Source: Snodgrassella alvi_G (GTDB taxonomy: Bacteria > Pseudomonadota > Gammaproteobacteria > Burkholderiales > Neisseriaceae). From it: a stretch of DNA of 64,000 nt. Both the position numbers and the translations under genes were made by a program. This document shows, piece by piece, positions 63,789 to 64,000 of this stretch. The DNA is taken from contig CAMLCH010000002.1 of NCBI GenBank assembly GCA_946478525.1, positions 104,325 to 168,324 on the forward strand. Direction: 5' to 3'. The stretch's first letter is position 1; each line of letters opens with the position of its first letter. The notes beneath the pieces are model-generated. The model saw nothing but the letters and a program-made list of their open reading frames with translations, ran no database searches and had not been told where the DNA came from.

Positions 63789-64000
63789 AGTTTTCCTTTT
63801 GCCTTAATTAAAAAAACTAATAACTAATTAAAAGTTAATTTGTTAAATTATGTAATTAAAATAAGTTCAATAATCTCTATATGTCATAAAATTAAAGTTT
63901 TTATATCTTAAAAGTAAAATAAATTAAATTATATATTTGGTATTAAAATATAACTAATACCTGATTTAACATTATATTAACTATGTCTTAGCTGTCTCTT
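63789..64000. other. AT-rich region upstream of the repressor, probable operator zone
   Basis: Contains repeated TAACTAATTA / AAGTTAATTTGTTAA-type sequences (about 63818-63850) that could be repressor half-sites. The window ends before the expected divergent gene. Confidence 0.35.

Noticed and set aside
1..64000. tRNA, rRNA, CRISPR or insertion-sequence features
   Set aside because: None recognised: no T-loop-like GTTCGAATCC patterns in a tRNA context, no regularly spaced repeats, no transposase-like protein.

Overview
The window is a chromosomal segment of a low-GC (about 40% by eye) member of the Neisseriaceae. Supporting signs are a PanC with the neisserial NRIQFGEGEDF-type motif, a DUF971-ubiE pair, a neisserial-type peptidoglycan O-acetylation cluster (MBOAT, SGNH transferase, Ape1-like esterase), and two FtsK paralogues. 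Low GC and gene content would suit a Snodgrassella-like insect-gut symbiont, but that assignment is inference. The classical 10-mer neisserial DNA uptake sequence occurs once only, inside a gene, so it is not a dispersed repeat here. I saw no rRNA, tRNA, CRISPR array or complete insertion sequence.

Layout. 1-9 kb: end of ackA, hemG, proS, an AT-rich metallo-beta-lactamase-fold gene in a disturbed stretch, nadE, DUF971-ubiE, a decayed gene, pepD. 9-24 kb is rich in cell-envelope genes: lipoprotein LD-carboxypeptidase, lgt, ftsK, xthA-anmK, M23 endopeptidase, YihY-family membrane protein, nfsA, then the overlapping patA-patB-ape1 operon. 25-39 kb is mostly housekeeping: CDF zinc exporter, gph, Asp/Glu racemase, cca-glnD-nnrD, PAP2 protein, a YjzC-like small protein, GAF protein-ribA, cspA, clpS-clpA. 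39-48 kb: a phosphoethanolamine-transferase-like gene, an amino-acid-binding lipoprotein, panC, a second ftsK with a very long linker. 48-50.3 kb: an accessory spot with a Tlde1-like L,D-transpeptidase toxin and two tandem periplasmic immunity paralogues. 50.5-62.6 kb: a complete respiratory nitrate reductase locus, narX-narL, narK1-narK2 (narK2 broken), narG-H-J-I. 63.2 kb to the end: an S24-type CI/LexA-like repressor that may mark a prophage border.

The strongest non-coding signal is at 39716-39824 on the minus strand. A perfect FNR box (TTGATGTAAATCAA) is centred about 40.5 bases upstream of a transcription start predicted from a perfect TATAAT. About 62 nt after that start lies a strong intrinsic terminator (7-bp GC-rich stem, 8 U). 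No ORF fits between them. This predicts a small, oxygen-responsive sRNA with an anti-Shine-Dalgarno-like UUUCCUCUU segment, analogous in logic to the FNR-controlled sRNAs AniS/FnrS of pathogenic Neisseria. It lies about 11 kb from the nitrate respiration locus, which fits a lifestyle alternating between oxygen and nitrate.

The second notable system is the toxin-immunity locus. A 587-bp tandem duplication copied the immunity gene together with the last 23 codons of the toxin, and the immunity copies then diverged mainly in their N-terminal halves.
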